Source: Paracamarosporium sp. OC-R06-R3
Taxonomy: Eukaryota > Ascomycota > Dothideomycetes > Pleosporales > Didymosphaeriaceae
Assembly: GCA_019828545.1 (NCBI GenBank)
Contig: JACVRA010000138.1
Location: forward strand, 186,001-250,000
Direction: 5' to 3'
Length of the DNA: 64,000 nt
Below, piece by piece: positions 21,699-32,897 of the stretch. The notes beneath the pieces are model-generated. The model saw nothing but the letters and a program-made list of their open reading frames with translations. It did not search any database and was not told the DNA's origin. Both the position numbers and the translations under genes were made by a program. The first letter of the stretch is position 1, and every line of letters begins with the position of its first letter.

Positions 21699-22934
21699 AT
21701 GCAATTCTTTACCCCGCTTTTCGCGTCGCTCGCGCTGTTCGCTGCGACCAGCGCCGCAACTAACTTCACAGGCGATGTTTTGAACGGAGTTCCAGTCATA
21801 TCGTACCTGAATCTCTCCGATGTGCCCGCGAAAAGCGTCTCAAGGTATTATCTGAGGGTGGGCGAGCTCAATGGTGGACTACCTCTTCACATCCCAGTCT
21901 TCGTAGCGCGAGGCACGCCAGAGAGTTTGGAGAGCGGGAAGAAGCTGTCCCTGTCCGCGGCTATACATGGCGACGAGCTCAACGGTGTCCGGGTGGTTCA
22001 GCGTATCTTTGCGCAGCTTGAGGGACAAGTCGCGACCCTCGATGGCACGGGTGAGATCTAATACTCAATGAGCAGGAAACGCCGCTGACTTTTAGTAGTT
22101 ATCGGTATACCCACTATAAATCCAATAGGCATCTATTTAAACCAGCGCAACTACTTCACATCCCACAATAGTGGCTGGCTGACCAACGTGAACCGTGTGT
22201 TCCCCGGTGTTGCTGCGGCTGATGGTGGTAGTGGCCCACAGCTGCTGGCATACAATATCTGGAATTATGTATGGGCAAATAGATCCCAAGTAGACGTTGG
22301 GATAGACTTACGCAAGTCAACCGTACCAAATGCTCCAAGGCTAGCTAACATGAATGTAGATACGCCCAGTAGCGGCGGTGAGACATCGCTCTGGTGTTAT
22401 GCTGACTTCCGGCTGCCATATGTCGAGCGTCTCGCAAAACTTTTGCAACCAGACACGTTGAAGATCGACCCTGGAGAGCCAGGAAGTATCGAGACGACAT
22501 TTGTAAACAACACGATCCCTTCAATCACGGTAGAGATGGGGCTCGCAAAAGTGTGGAACGCCTCGTTGATCGACAGGGTCTATGACTTTGTAAACCGCGT
22601 CCTGGACGACCTCGACATCGTGCCGTCAAATTCAACCGAAGCATATACCCCAGATCTTAGCAAGACATACATTGTGACTACCTTCCATGACTCAGTGTCG
22701 ACCTACGGCGGGTTCGTCGAGCAGCTCGTCACCGTTGATGAACCCGTCACCAAGGGTCAACCCATTGCCAACGTCAGGAATGTATTTGGAGACATTCTTG
22801 AGACTATATATTCACCGGAGTCAGGCAAGATGTTTCAGTCACCACGAGACCCAAGCATAGAACCGGGTGCCAGCGTTGGACAGATAGCTTACAACTCGAC
22901 GGATCCGGAGTGTGCGGATGGATGCATACTATAG
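21699..22934 (+). CDS. Secreted succinylglutamate desuccinylase/aspartoacylase-like metallohydrolase
   Basis: Signal peptide (MQFFTPLFASLALFAATSA) and the AstE/AspA (M14-like) zinc hydrolase fold: HGDELNG at residues 90-96 (ligands H90, E93), NRVFPG, YADFRLPYVERLAKLL, KIDPGEPGSIETTF and ITVEMGLAKVW with the catalytic Glu. Preferred exons are 21699-22050, 22099-22311 and 22360-22934 (379 aa). The second intron (22312-22359, 48 bp) has a GCAAGT donor, a CTAAC branch site and a TAG acceptor. Because it is a multiple of three and open, the unspliced frame also reads through (395 aa), but then the third zinc ligand is lost (DLR instead of DLHT). Splicing restores DLHTPSSGG, the family sequence. 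The enzyme probably deacylates an N-acyl amino acid or amide outside the cell or in the secretory path. Confidence 0.9.
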
Positions 22935-25709
22935 ATGCAGCGTTATATCGAAAACATATTCCTTTGGACCTACAGAATTTAGTGGTGTCTCAGTATCTAG
23001 GAAACTTCCGGCATAAATTTCGAAAATTCAGGTTGCCTCGGCATTGCGCAGTTCCATCCTTCCGTGCGGTGAGAAAGCTAACAATCACCAGATCAAAAGA
23101 ACTCATCAGCGTACAAGCCACTTCCAAAAGCACTGGTGAATACGACTAGGCAATTCACACCTTTTCTCCGCTGCCCATCCAGTATTACAATGAAAAGCTG
23201 CGTCTCGTACCGAACAAAAGCCCCAATATACCCGAACTGAGCAGAATTCCGCCCCATCTCGCCCCATGGCCCACTCCACAATTTCCCTCTTACCCACTGA
23301 ACCACGCCATCCTTCGACGCTTGGCAATACATCTTCCACGTCACATTTGGGCATCGATAAAAAAGAAATCATAAGTGACGCTCCCTGCCTGTCTGTATGC
23401 GCCCATCTCCACACCGATCGAACCATGAGCGTTGGCAAGAATCCTTCGCGGTAAACGAATGTACGTCGAGATCTCTTGCCAAAAGGCTCCGTGGGCTGAG
23501 GCGAACCCAAAGATATGCACACCCGCTGCATGCATATTGCTTGCACATGCTTCCAAGTAAGCCTGCCGGTATAAATCAATACGTACGCGGCTCTGTGGGT
23601 CACCACCCCTGTTCGCTTCCTCTTTGCTTCCGTATCGGGTTATTGATTTGTGGGTTTTTGCAGCACTGAGAGCGTGATGTACATTGCGCTGGACGGACGA
23701 GCTGGTGACTCGTTCCCTTAGTGCGAGTCAGGATCTATGTGGGGACGATAGTGAGGGTAGGCGTAGAGGGATGGCGTAGCGTGCACTAGTACACACATCC
23801 GCATGTACTCTGCTCTCATCGACTGAGCGCGTAACGCGAACTCTTCAATGGTGCTGATGGTGTTTTCTCCTTCAGCACGCGACACAACGGTTAGGCACAT
23901 CGGTTCGGACAGGGCCCGAATTCATCCCCAGTCTGCACTGCACCGCAATTGCTCACCGTTGAAGGCAGGCAAACGCACTGACAAGCAGACGTATCCCCGC
24001 CTAAATTACCCCTCCACCACACACCTGGCACCCCTGTCATACCAGGTCCCCGGGAGCAGCCGCAGAGACGGACTGTCTTGGCTTGCAGTAAACGGTCAGT
24101 ATAAAGCACCTCTGCCACCATCTCCATGCACCGACTGGACGCAGTACTGCCGGTGACGCAAAGATACAGCAAGGAAGGAGCCGGAAAGTTTCTTCGCCTT
24201 GGGCAGCGGCACGCAAAGCAAGGAAAAGGCTCATGGAAAAAAACGGCGCGAAACGCGCGTCGGCAACGTAGGCAGGTCCGTCGTTGACATGTTACGTGGA
24301 CTTAAGGGATCCTTGGTCCGTGGCTAAGCCGGGAGCCCTACTGTTGGCGGGGTCTAGATGGCGATCTGGAGAGGGAGGCTGGCCTTAGCACTGTGTACGT
24401 ATCTTGCAAGGCGTTAGGCGTATCTGATCTGATAGTCGGCGACAGATACCCTTCGAGTATCTTTCCGCTTCCCACGTTTCCCCGTCTTACACGCATACTG
24501 CACAGGAGACCAGAGGAAGACCCACAACTGGTCCGTATAGATATACATTATCGGACTCGCCGTCGAATCACAGACGTCTCAGTATTCGCAGAGACTGCGA
24601 CATACACTTGTGATTCTGATTCGATATCAAGCAGCGAAGCACAGCGATTTTTCCCGTCTGCGTGCCACACCGTTCGCGGTTACCCCGCCCAGGCCTACGT
24701 GCTATCAGGCTATGTAGCCTGTAGCCCAACACCATGGGGATGCGGGTTTTATTGTATGCCTATGCCCGAGCCCATCGCCCTACGGCTGTTACTATTCTTG
24801 TAAATTCGCAAGTGGGCACTGCTACGCGGCGACGAATGAACGAATTTACGCGGATGCCGTTCCGGCTCTTCAAGATCAAGTCCCGAACCAGGAAAAACCC
24901 CACCGACGATGCCTTCGACGTGCAGGATCTGGACCTCTCCCAAGCAGGCGATGATCGTCGATGTACATCTCGTATCGAAGATCCCTGTGCGAGAAAAAAT
25001 ATTCCAGAAAGTGAACCACTACCTGATTTGGCTCTTCGACTGCGGTTCGGGCGGGACGCAGTGTCTGTCAGGCTGCGGCCCGTAATCGGTGTAAGAAGCT
25101 AAGCTACGTGAGTGACAAGCAAGTGCCGGCGACCAGGATGAAGGGCTATGGTTTGTTCCTTACCCGTTGAGCATTTTGCCTTTGGTTCGTAACCCAAGAT
25201 GGGCATCCATTACATCTGATAAGATGAGTTCAATCTAGAATTCGTTGTGGCGGAGTTAATGCATCAGAGACTCTCTCGGGTTCGCGGTGCCCGAAATCTG
25301 ACACTGCGACGCCTCACACAACCATGCCTTGAAGTCCCTTCATACTCCCGTCGAATGGCAATGCGTTGATGAGTTCACGATGAAAACCGAAGACATCGAG
25401 TGCTGTAAGCACACAAAACAAACACATTGCGAATGAAGATCGAGCAAGTCAAGCACGAGCAAGGAAGAGCATGATAAGATGCGGTAAGAGGCACGCAAAC
25501 AGATACGGAAAGGGAAGGCTGGTGTGTATATGACGATGGCAACTCGGTGCCGTAGGACGAACCGTGCCGAACAGAATGGTGTGCCGTTGACAGCCTGCCC
25601 AATCATTGTCATTCGGCTGATCACAACACAAAGCTTCGGCAAGCCGAACGGACCGGATGGTTGCCCCATGGCCGGTGGCGCAGTGTCGGTGTGCACTGCA
25701 GCGTCCGTC
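22935..25709. other. Long gene-poor stretch, 2.8 kb
   Basis: Several overlapping ORFs on both strands (for example three open frames on the minus strand at 23100-23600) look random, because stop codons are sparse in this GC-rich DNA. A short protein-like pair of overlapping frames lies at about 24837-25100. No recognised gene, repeat family or RNA. Confidence 0.4.
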
Positions 25710-26273
25710 TTATCCTTGTTTTCGACCAGAAGGTCCGAATGATCTGCAATCATAGACACATGTCATTCTGGTCTGAAGAAAAGTTGCGCGGCTGTCGCGG
25801 ACGAGACGATAGTCAAAATAAGGCGTGTTACACAGCGCCGGCTGACTTGCAGATCCATAGCAAGACCCCGAGACCTTATGGTCTGGGTCGTAGAGCTGGA
25901 GGGCTGAGCGGGTAGGATCGGTTGCAAGGCAAATGTACGCCACAATCCGTGCGGTGCGGTGCAGATCGAGGTAGTAAGACCACTCCCATGTGAGTGAATT
26001 GAGATTGAATATGTCAAACTTGACAAGAGCATTGGCAATACCCATGCCGTCCATAACCTAAACCATAGCCCAAAGGCGCCTAGACTCCGTCGGTCCATTG
26101 CTAAAAAGCCTGTTGGATAGGCACAGATCGGATGGAACAAACCCAATAGCTGCTCCCGGTCCAGGAGCCGAGAAACATTTGGGTGGGAAAAGAAAGTTAA
26201 TCAGAAAGTACTTTTGATACAAGATATGCCAAAGCTTATCCTGAGCAATACTAGATCCATGACTCCGCTGCAT
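25710..26273 (-). pseudogene. Possible gene remnant, one in-frame TAG
   Basis: On the minus strand a single frame is open from 26273 to 25710 except for one TAG at 26060-26058. Residues on both sides look protein-like (DKLWHILYQKYFLINFLFPP before; DIFNLNSLTWEWSYYLDLHR after, with C/T-rich third positions). I recognise no family. A second frame is also open here (25763-26146), so chance is not excluded. It sits 156 bp downstream of the FKBP stop on the same strand. Confidence 0.3.
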
Positions 26274-26429
26274 CTGGGACAGGCAGGTGGCCGAAATTTC
26301 AGCGAAAGTTAATGGCTTGCCAGGTATCGTTGCCCGACAGCATCCCGGTTCCGATTTGACTCCAGTGTAGCATTCGGTCGGATGGCCCGGAATTTCTCGC
26401 CTTCTTATTTCGAACGTAGTGAGGTAGGG

Positions 26430-27582
26430 TTATGAGGCCTTGTTGCCGTTGATAGCTTTGAGTTGGACATCACTAAAGTGGGTCAGCATGAGTGTTGTAG
26501 CTGACTATCCCGGTCATCATGAAACCGGATGGGGGTACGATAAGCATTTGTGGCGTCTTCGTAAATTGGCAGATGTATGTGTGATGTCGGTTGTTGAGCT
26601 CTTCGACCCAAAACTGGGAGGTCGAAGGCACTGGATGGATGAGGCAATGATGGGTTGAAAAGATGATGGACAATCCGTTGCGTACTTACAAGACCAGCTT
26701 AGCGTTGGGAGGAATGTGTCCGGGGAAGCCACTAAAAATTGGGGGTCAGCCAAATTCACGCAAGTTTTATGAGGTCATTGAGCACGAGGCTCGGGCTGCA
26801 TTGCAGGCAGTCTCTCAAGAGCCGGCGGGTAATCGACGTTTGTGAGGTCACGGCGAAGGTGTTCGGGGTACCTAGCGCCCATTGTGCGGAATGTAGTCTG
26901 GAACCGAAGGCGGAAAGGATCCTGATCCTGTAGCCAATGCAGGAGTCGATATCGGAGGTGCGCCAACGTTGGTTCCTCGCGTCGAACCGCAGCTTCCAGA
27001 AGAGTGTCGCATGCACGATGTAACGGGATGAAGACTCACCGAATGCCGTAGCCATAGTCACTATACCAAGCGGTGGATTAGCGATTGTTGCAGTACATGG
27101 GTGGTAGGCGTAATACGTACGGCGTGATGAACAGGGTCGCTTTCTCGCCTAGCGACATGACGGCTGACTCTGAAGAGCCTAGAATGCCTTCATCCCAGCC
27201 TGTGTAATTTGTAAGCCCACGTTCATTTTCCGAACAACCAGATATTTTGCAAAAATGTGTGTACAGATACGTACCGCGAATAACACGGCCAACGCCAATC
27301 TCTGTAACAAGATCGCCGCGGCCTACCGATGAGTCGAACCTGAGATCGATACTCAGCACGTATCCAGATGTGCAGCTTTTTCGGAAATAGTCGGTGTTGC
27401 TCACTGGTTTCCTTTTTTGTCGGCCTTGCTTTCGTCGTAAAGCCAGCCTAGATGACGTGTGAGACCTCTACCAGTGGGGTGGAAGATGCTGTGCTACCTG
27501 TGTATTCCATCGAAACCTCATCATGCTTCCTGGGAAAGTTGACTCCGTCACCCTCTATGAGGACTTGTTTCTCGACGCCCAT
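26430..27582 (-). CDS. FKBP-type peptidyl-prolyl cis-trans isomerase, seven exons
   Basis: Exons on the minus strand: 27582-27498, 27447-27405, 27339-27275, 27199-27121, 27060-27040, 26731-26690, 26472-26430; every junction is in phase and the product is 125 aa. It aligns along its length with FKBP12: GDGVNFPRKHDEVSMEYTGW, FDSSVGRG, IGVGRVIRGWDEG, MSLGEKATLFITPDYGYG, RGFPGHIPPNAKLVFDVQL. Pocket residues of FKBP12 (Tyr26, Phe36-Asp37, Val55-Ile56, Trp59, Tyr82, Phe99) have counterparts. A short insertion (LGSSESA) lies before MSLGEK. Cytosolic, with no targeting signal; this class catalyses prolyl isomerisation and binds FK506 and rapamycin. The exons are very short (exon 5 is 21 nt) and the last two introns are long for this genome (308 and 217 bp). 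Confidence 0.93.
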
Positions 27583-29617
27583 GTTGGCCGATGAGAGATA
27601 TAATGAAAGGTTATGGAGGTGATGGGTCAAAGAGTCGATCTTCGCTTGTGGACCAGCCTCGATGAAGACAGGTGCTAGCGTAGCCGTTGAAAAAAACGCA
27701 GAAGGGGTGGGAAGGAAAAGTATGGTGGGTCTGTAGGTTGGCAACCGGCTTTTAAGACGAGGGTGGGTTGTGCCTTGTCTAGGAGGCTCTGTATACGTAT
27801 ATGTCAAAGCTTGGGCGCTGCTACAGACTCCCACGCGACCAAGAAGTCAAAGGCCGTGGAACAGATTGGCCTGACGATTGCATCAAGCACTTTAGCCCCT
27901 CGCATACGCGACGTTAGACGTCCATGGATGCTACAACCATGTCGACCAGCAGCCACCATTTCCTATTAGGGGCCGTCCGTCTTTTCGGGGCACGCTGCCC
28001 GAGCCCACGCCGTTTGAGCGACAGGGCAGAGACGAGTCTGGCCCCTGAGTCCTAACCGTCATTCGTGTACCCCGGCAGCGCGGTATGCGAAGCCTGTCTG
28101 CGAGGTGGTTGTATTCCAATGGGTTTCCAGTCAAGAACGAGACGTTGCCACGCGTCTCTCAGCCAATTGCACTCCGGACGGCACACCAGACGCATCTTGC
28201 GCCCGAACCGCGCCGCCCACACCGCTCTTGACAATGACACAGTTGTTTCCCACGCTGCGCTACGTCGTGTGTAGCTAAGCAAGGTGGGGTGCAATGCGGA
28301 TGCGTAGGCGCCAAGTATCCCGGGCCAACCAGCATGCTCCCACTCGGTGAAGCTGGTCAGCAGTCACACGTTGACAAGAACAAAAGCCCAAGTCCGCTAG
28401 ATTCGTGCATACGTTGTGGCTGCACACTATCCGGAGCCGCTACATGCCTCCCGTCCTGCAGGAAGCTGGTAAATGCCCTTGCATAGAGCTTCTCTCCAAC
28501 ATCGGGCCACTGTTGTTGTTGCTGTCGAGTCAAGCAGAGTCTGGATGTGGCCATGTTGGAGCCTCAAACAACAAAGTTGCGATCAACGATCCCAGTCTCA
28601 GATCAGATCTGCTGTGTCGCCAAAACAATCGCTAAACTCCGTCTCAGCCCGCTTGTCGGCTCCTCAGCCTTAGCATTCGCCAATGTAGTCCTCGCAAAGT
28701 ACTCCGACGTATACCAGCCAACCCTTGTCTGCGCAACTCTCGCCGTTTCCCCGGTGCAAGCTACTCTGGAACACCTGATGCTGGTGCTCTCCGACCGCGA
28801 AAAGCGCGACGCTGTCGACCCCTAGCCCCCTGGTAGCGGCGAGCCGACTCCATTCCAGAAGGGCTCGCCAATCAGACCTGGGCGCATCATGTTCCCTGCT
28901 TCCGCCTGCACCCCGAAAACGGTCCTGAACATGTTCCTAAACTAGCAGTCACTAGCCAAGACGTCGCGGTAAACGCTGCAAAAGCATATTTTGATAAAGA
29001 GCCGAATCCCCAACTCACGTAATCCCATCGATTCCTACTCGAGACGACGGGCTGACGACGCCCTCATTGAGGAAGAAATTTCGGCGGCACGGCCAGGATC
29101 GACGCCTTCTCGCTTCTAGCTCAATCCGCCGGCCTTCACACGTGGAAACGGTCATCGCTCTGCGCAGCTGGTGGCCCTTTAGAGGCGATCGTGAGCCCAT
29201 GTGTGCGTTGTCTGGGAACCCGGACGCTTGGTTTGGGCCGGTTCTCGCTCTAAGATTGGCCAAGAATCATGCGCTTGCAGCGGCTGGGAAATAGTCGCCT
29301 CTGATTGCAACGTCCTGCCATCCCACGTCGGCGAAGCGAGCCGTTTGACGGGGCTCAGCAGGGCTATTGCGGTGCGGTGCGGTGGCAGCTTTGTTTGAAA
29401 AAGTAATTCAAGACATGGGGTAAGATAATGCAATGCGCTTTGCGAAATTTTTGTGAAACATGAAGGATTCATTCGCCTAGCGCAGTCGGAGTCGGAGTTT
29501 TTATGACGGCATCTGCGCTCGCAGCATGGCAGTTTTTTTTTACTCAATTGGACTCACTGCCGTCCCGAGATCATACGAGGACGACGCATACTCTATAAGA
29601 CCATCGTACGAATAACT
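27583..29617. other. Intergenic, 2.0 kb
   Basis: Upstream of the FKBP gene and downstream of the histidinol-phosphatase, both minus strand. Short ORFs only, on all frames. No recognised gene or RNA. Confidence 0.4.
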
Positions 29618-30651
29618 CTATCGTGCGGTTATCCAGAACGGTAGCTGAAGTAGGCTGTCCACGGTTATGCTCGAGAATCCCGCGGAAAACCGGCTGTCGA
29701 TGGGCGCAGCATCCCTATCGACATAGAGTATATCCTTGATACCGACCTTCTGTATGAATTGCAGCAAGCGAGGGTAATTGGTCCCAACTTGATCAGTGCC
29801 ATGGCTGTCATCACTCATGACGAAACGACCGCCCATGCGAAGAAAGACCTACAAGATAAGAGTCAGGGAAGCTAGAATTTCGAGGAAGCGGTGTGACGCA
29901 CCAGGCACACGGGCGAGCAAGGGTAAGGCTCAGCAAGACCTTTGCGCAGGCCTGCCGAATTGAGTTCTAGGACTCCCCCATATGAAGCGATGAATTTCAA
30001 ATTCCGTTGCATCCGCTCCCAAACGCCCTCCATGCCCTGGAAGTCGGCGTCTCGATGATCGCTTAGCAACCTGATCAGGTCAAAATGCCCGACCACTGGC
30101 GGTTTCAAAGCTTGAAGCATTTCGTACTGCTCGTCGAAGTAGTCCTCGAAGAGCTTCTCATCTGTTCCGCCTGCTGCTGTTCGAGCTCTCTCATATGTGG
30201 CTCGGTCGAAATCGATAGGTATCGTGTGAGTGTGATGTATCGATCCCATGAAGAAGTCGAAGTTATATTTTGTAAAGATACCCTGCACCAGCTGGTGTGT
30301 AGATGGACGGATCCATTCAGACTCAAATCCTATCAGAAGCTTGATCTGGTGCGAATATGCCGTCCTCATGCGCTCTGCTTCAGCGAGAAATTCATCAAAA
30401 AGCTTCGCAAGTGATTCGACCGTATGGACATCGGCCTAAACTCAATCAGCTCACTGTGCCACCTTCATGTTCTATTTCTGACAGGAACTGCACACCTCTT
30501 CAGGGTAAAAGTCCTCGATTGGTCGGGGTATATGCTCCGTCAAAGCAAATGTATGGAAACCCTTGGCTATAGCATCTTGGACCACTTCTTCCAACGTGTT
30601 CTTCGCATGTCCACAAAATTGCCCAGAATGGCTGTGGTGTGAATAAGGCAT
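29618..30651 (-). CDS. HIS2: Histidinol-phosphatase (PHP family), histidine biosynthesis
   Basis: Three exons on the minus strand: 30651-30496, 30435-29902, 29848-29618, all phase 0, giving 306 aa. The N-terminus MPYSHHSHSGQFCGHA is the PHP metal-binding motif (HSHS), followed by FALTEHIPRP, IGFESEW, the FFMGSIHHTHTIPIDF metal site, VVGHFDLIRL, LELNSAGLRKG and MSDDSHGTDQVG. This is the yeast His2-type enzyme that removes phosphate from L-histidinol phosphate, the penultimate part of histidine synthesis. Length and motif order match the family. The start at 30651 lies immediately before the conserved first motif, as in homologues. Confidence 0.93.
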
Positions 30652-31549
30652 GTGGGAGGTAATATATTTGTCTAGCTGCAGAGTTGCGTACCAGCCCAAC
30701 GCGGCTTGGTCGATAAGAATCAACGACGGACTGAAGTTGACGACTGACGGTGGTACAAAACTGCAGACGCAATGCTTGATGAGTGAGATGGTGCCTGTTC
30801 GATAGATACCACTGGAAGTCGACCTCGCCACACGTGTTATTCCAAGATAAGCCAAAGTTAAGAATGTGCACGTGAGCTCGTGTTGTCCAATCAATGACAA
30901 TGATAGATTTTGGTGGCGTGGAGCGTATAGCGTATAGGGTGCAGGGTAGCGGGTGTAGGGTAGCTCTTTTGCTATGCATCAAAAATCCTATTCCCACTCC
31001 GAGCCCCGCACGTTCCGAACTAGCTTCCGAACGACCGCGGGGCACGGAATTGGGCGCAGGGCAACACCTGCCTACCATCACGAGCACATTCAAACTATCA
31101 CCTTGTGCTATCGCATAATAGGCGTACAAGAAAAGCTCTGCATTTCACAAATCCATGGTTCTTGTAGCTCTTTGATCTGCTCAATTTCTCGTCGATACAT
31201 CCTAGATCACCCAGTTCAACCCAGATCTATCAATGCCTTGCGCCCGTAGCATTGCATCCTAAGTCATTAGTACCATATATTCCCTACAGCAGGAGCAAAA
31301 TCACGAATTTCACAAGCATCGTGTGCATCCTCCAATCATCTTCTCCAAGAAACAAGCCGAACCCATCTCACTACGTCCTCCAACCGAAAAGAACACAATT
31401 ACTCTCCAACAACACTAGTACTCTAGACTACCACAGCACATCCAGCAAATATAAAACGTAAAAAACACACACCCACATACAAATCGCATCTCCCACGAAA
31501 ACCCACCCACCCACCCACCAACATACACCCTCAAACACCACCTCCCACC
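30652..31549. other. Divergent intergenic region, 0.9 kb
   Basis: Between HIS2 (-) and the gamma-glutamylcyclotransferase-like gene (+). A CCCA run (about 31502-31522) sits in the leader of the latter. An ORF on the minus strand (30500-31129) overlaps HIS2 exon 1 in another frame and is not protein-like. Confidence 0.4.
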
Positions 31550-32167
31550 ATGTCCCCCAACGCCTCTACCCCAACAATCTACTTCGGCTTCGGGTCCAAC
31601 CTCTGGCTCGACCAAATGCGCACCCGCTGCCCAACATCGACCTACCTCGGCGTCGCGCGCCTCACAGGCTACAAATGGATAATCAACGACCGGGGCTACG
31701 CAAACGTCGTCTCATCCCCATCTCCATCTCCATCGCCATCGTCCCCACCCTCCTCCTACGCACACACCGTCTACGGCCTCGTCTACGCGCTGCTCCCCGC
31801 CGACGAAGCGCGCCTCGACAAGAACGAGGGCGTGCCCCACGCCTACACGAAGGAGTACCTCGCGTGCGACTTTTGGGCGAGCCGCGATGGCAAGGCGGTG
31901 GATGTTGACGGGGAGCCGACGGCGCGCGGGAAGAAGATGCTTGTGTATGTTGATCGGAAGAGGGTGGTTGAGGACAAGCCTAAGGAAGAGTATGTGTATA
32001 GGATGAATCGGGGGATTGAGGATGCGGTGAGGATGGGGGTGCCCGGGGCGTATGTGGAGGAGGTGATGCGGAAGTTTATTCCGGCTGAGGGGAAGGAGAA
32101 GAGGAGAAGCTTGGAGGAGAAGGCCAGGAGGCAGGCGGTTGAGTTTGTGGATGAGAATACGAGGTGA
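31550..32167 (+). CDS. Gamma-glutamylcyclotransferase-like (AIG2/GGCT fold) protein
   Basis: Single exon, 205 aa, ATG in good context (CCACCATGTC). YFGFGSNL at residues 11-18 is the substrate-binding loop of the GGCT fold; E93 in DKNEGVPHAY is the expected catalytic acid, and GLVYALLPADEARLD and YVYRMNRGIEDAVRMGVP fit the family. Members cyclise gamma-glutamyl amino acids to 5-oxoproline in glutathione turnover. A Ser-Pro run (residues 56-68) interrupts the domain and comes from a CCATCT micro-repeat. The C-terminus is a charged helix. Cytosolic, no targeting signal. Confidence 0.9.
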   Translation: MSPNASTPTIYFGFGSNLWLDQMRTRCPTSTYLGVARLTGYKWIINDRGYANVVSSPSPSPSPSSPPSSYAHTVYGLVYALLPADEARLDKNEGVPHAYTKEYLACDFWASRDGKAVDVDGEPTARGKKMLVYVDRKRVVEDKPKEEYVYRMNRGIEDAVRMGVPGAYVEEVMRKFIPAEGKEKRRSLEEKARRQAVEFVDENTR

Positions 32168-32897
32168 GGTGTGGGGTGGAGTGTTAGGAGCCTGGGAGGC
32201 ATGTCGTGCATCGAGGTGGGTTGTATGACGCCCGCGACGTTGGCTTGGTGTTCGATTTGGGTTGGGTAGTGTGAGTGTTATGCAGACGGTTATCTCCAGG
32301 TTTAGAGGACAGCTGGATGTCACCCGTTCTAGAACTCTTCGCTGCATGAAAGGGCTACGGCAAGAAAAATCAGGGTGGCTACATGCCAAAGCATTAAACG
32401 AAGTATCAAGACTAGAATGCAAATAGAACATGTGGTAAAATTGTGGGGTATCATAGTAGAACTAAAGTCTCGCTCCGGTTGCTACAAGTCCGATTCGGAC
32501 GTCGTAAAGTCTATTCGCATTTGCATGGCTCGGCTTTTTCGTGCGACCGAGCGCGAACAGTAAACGCGAGCGAGTTTTGATCGGTGAAAGTATTCAATAG
32601 TGCGCATCTCTTGCGCATGAAAGCCTAAGGGCTGCCCTGCTCTGCGTGGTGCTGTAGCAGTTCATGTCTCGTATGGACAGAAAATTTTTGGAGATGGCGT
32701 GAAAGTTACCAGCTGTTGCCTACCATGAGGGACGGCTAGGAAACACTTTGTAGTCCATGGATGGGTATGGTTCATGTGAAGAGAAAGCTGCCGCGAATGC
32801 TTGTTCTGTGTGGTGTACTGGTTAGTCTGCTACCAGATACCGTTTGAGTGATTTGCATTGCTAAATGCCGCCATCCGTTGGGTGGTGTGCAACACTC
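32168..32897. other. Intergenic between convergent genes, 0.7 kb
   Basis: Between the stops of the GGCT-like gene and the Rrn11-like gene. No ORF of note. Confidence 0.4.

Noticed and set aside
23093..23606. Three open frames on the minus strand, up to 166 codons
   Set aside because: All three frames are open at once, which reflects few stops in this DNA; no motif, no splice support, no family.
30500..31129. 209-codon minus-strand ORF upstream of HIS2
   Set aside because: Overlaps HIS2 exon 1 in another frame; composition is not protein-like.
31712..32431. 239-codon minus-strand ORF
   Set aside because: Antisense shadow of the GGCT-like gene, Pro/His/Leu-rich from its GC pattern.
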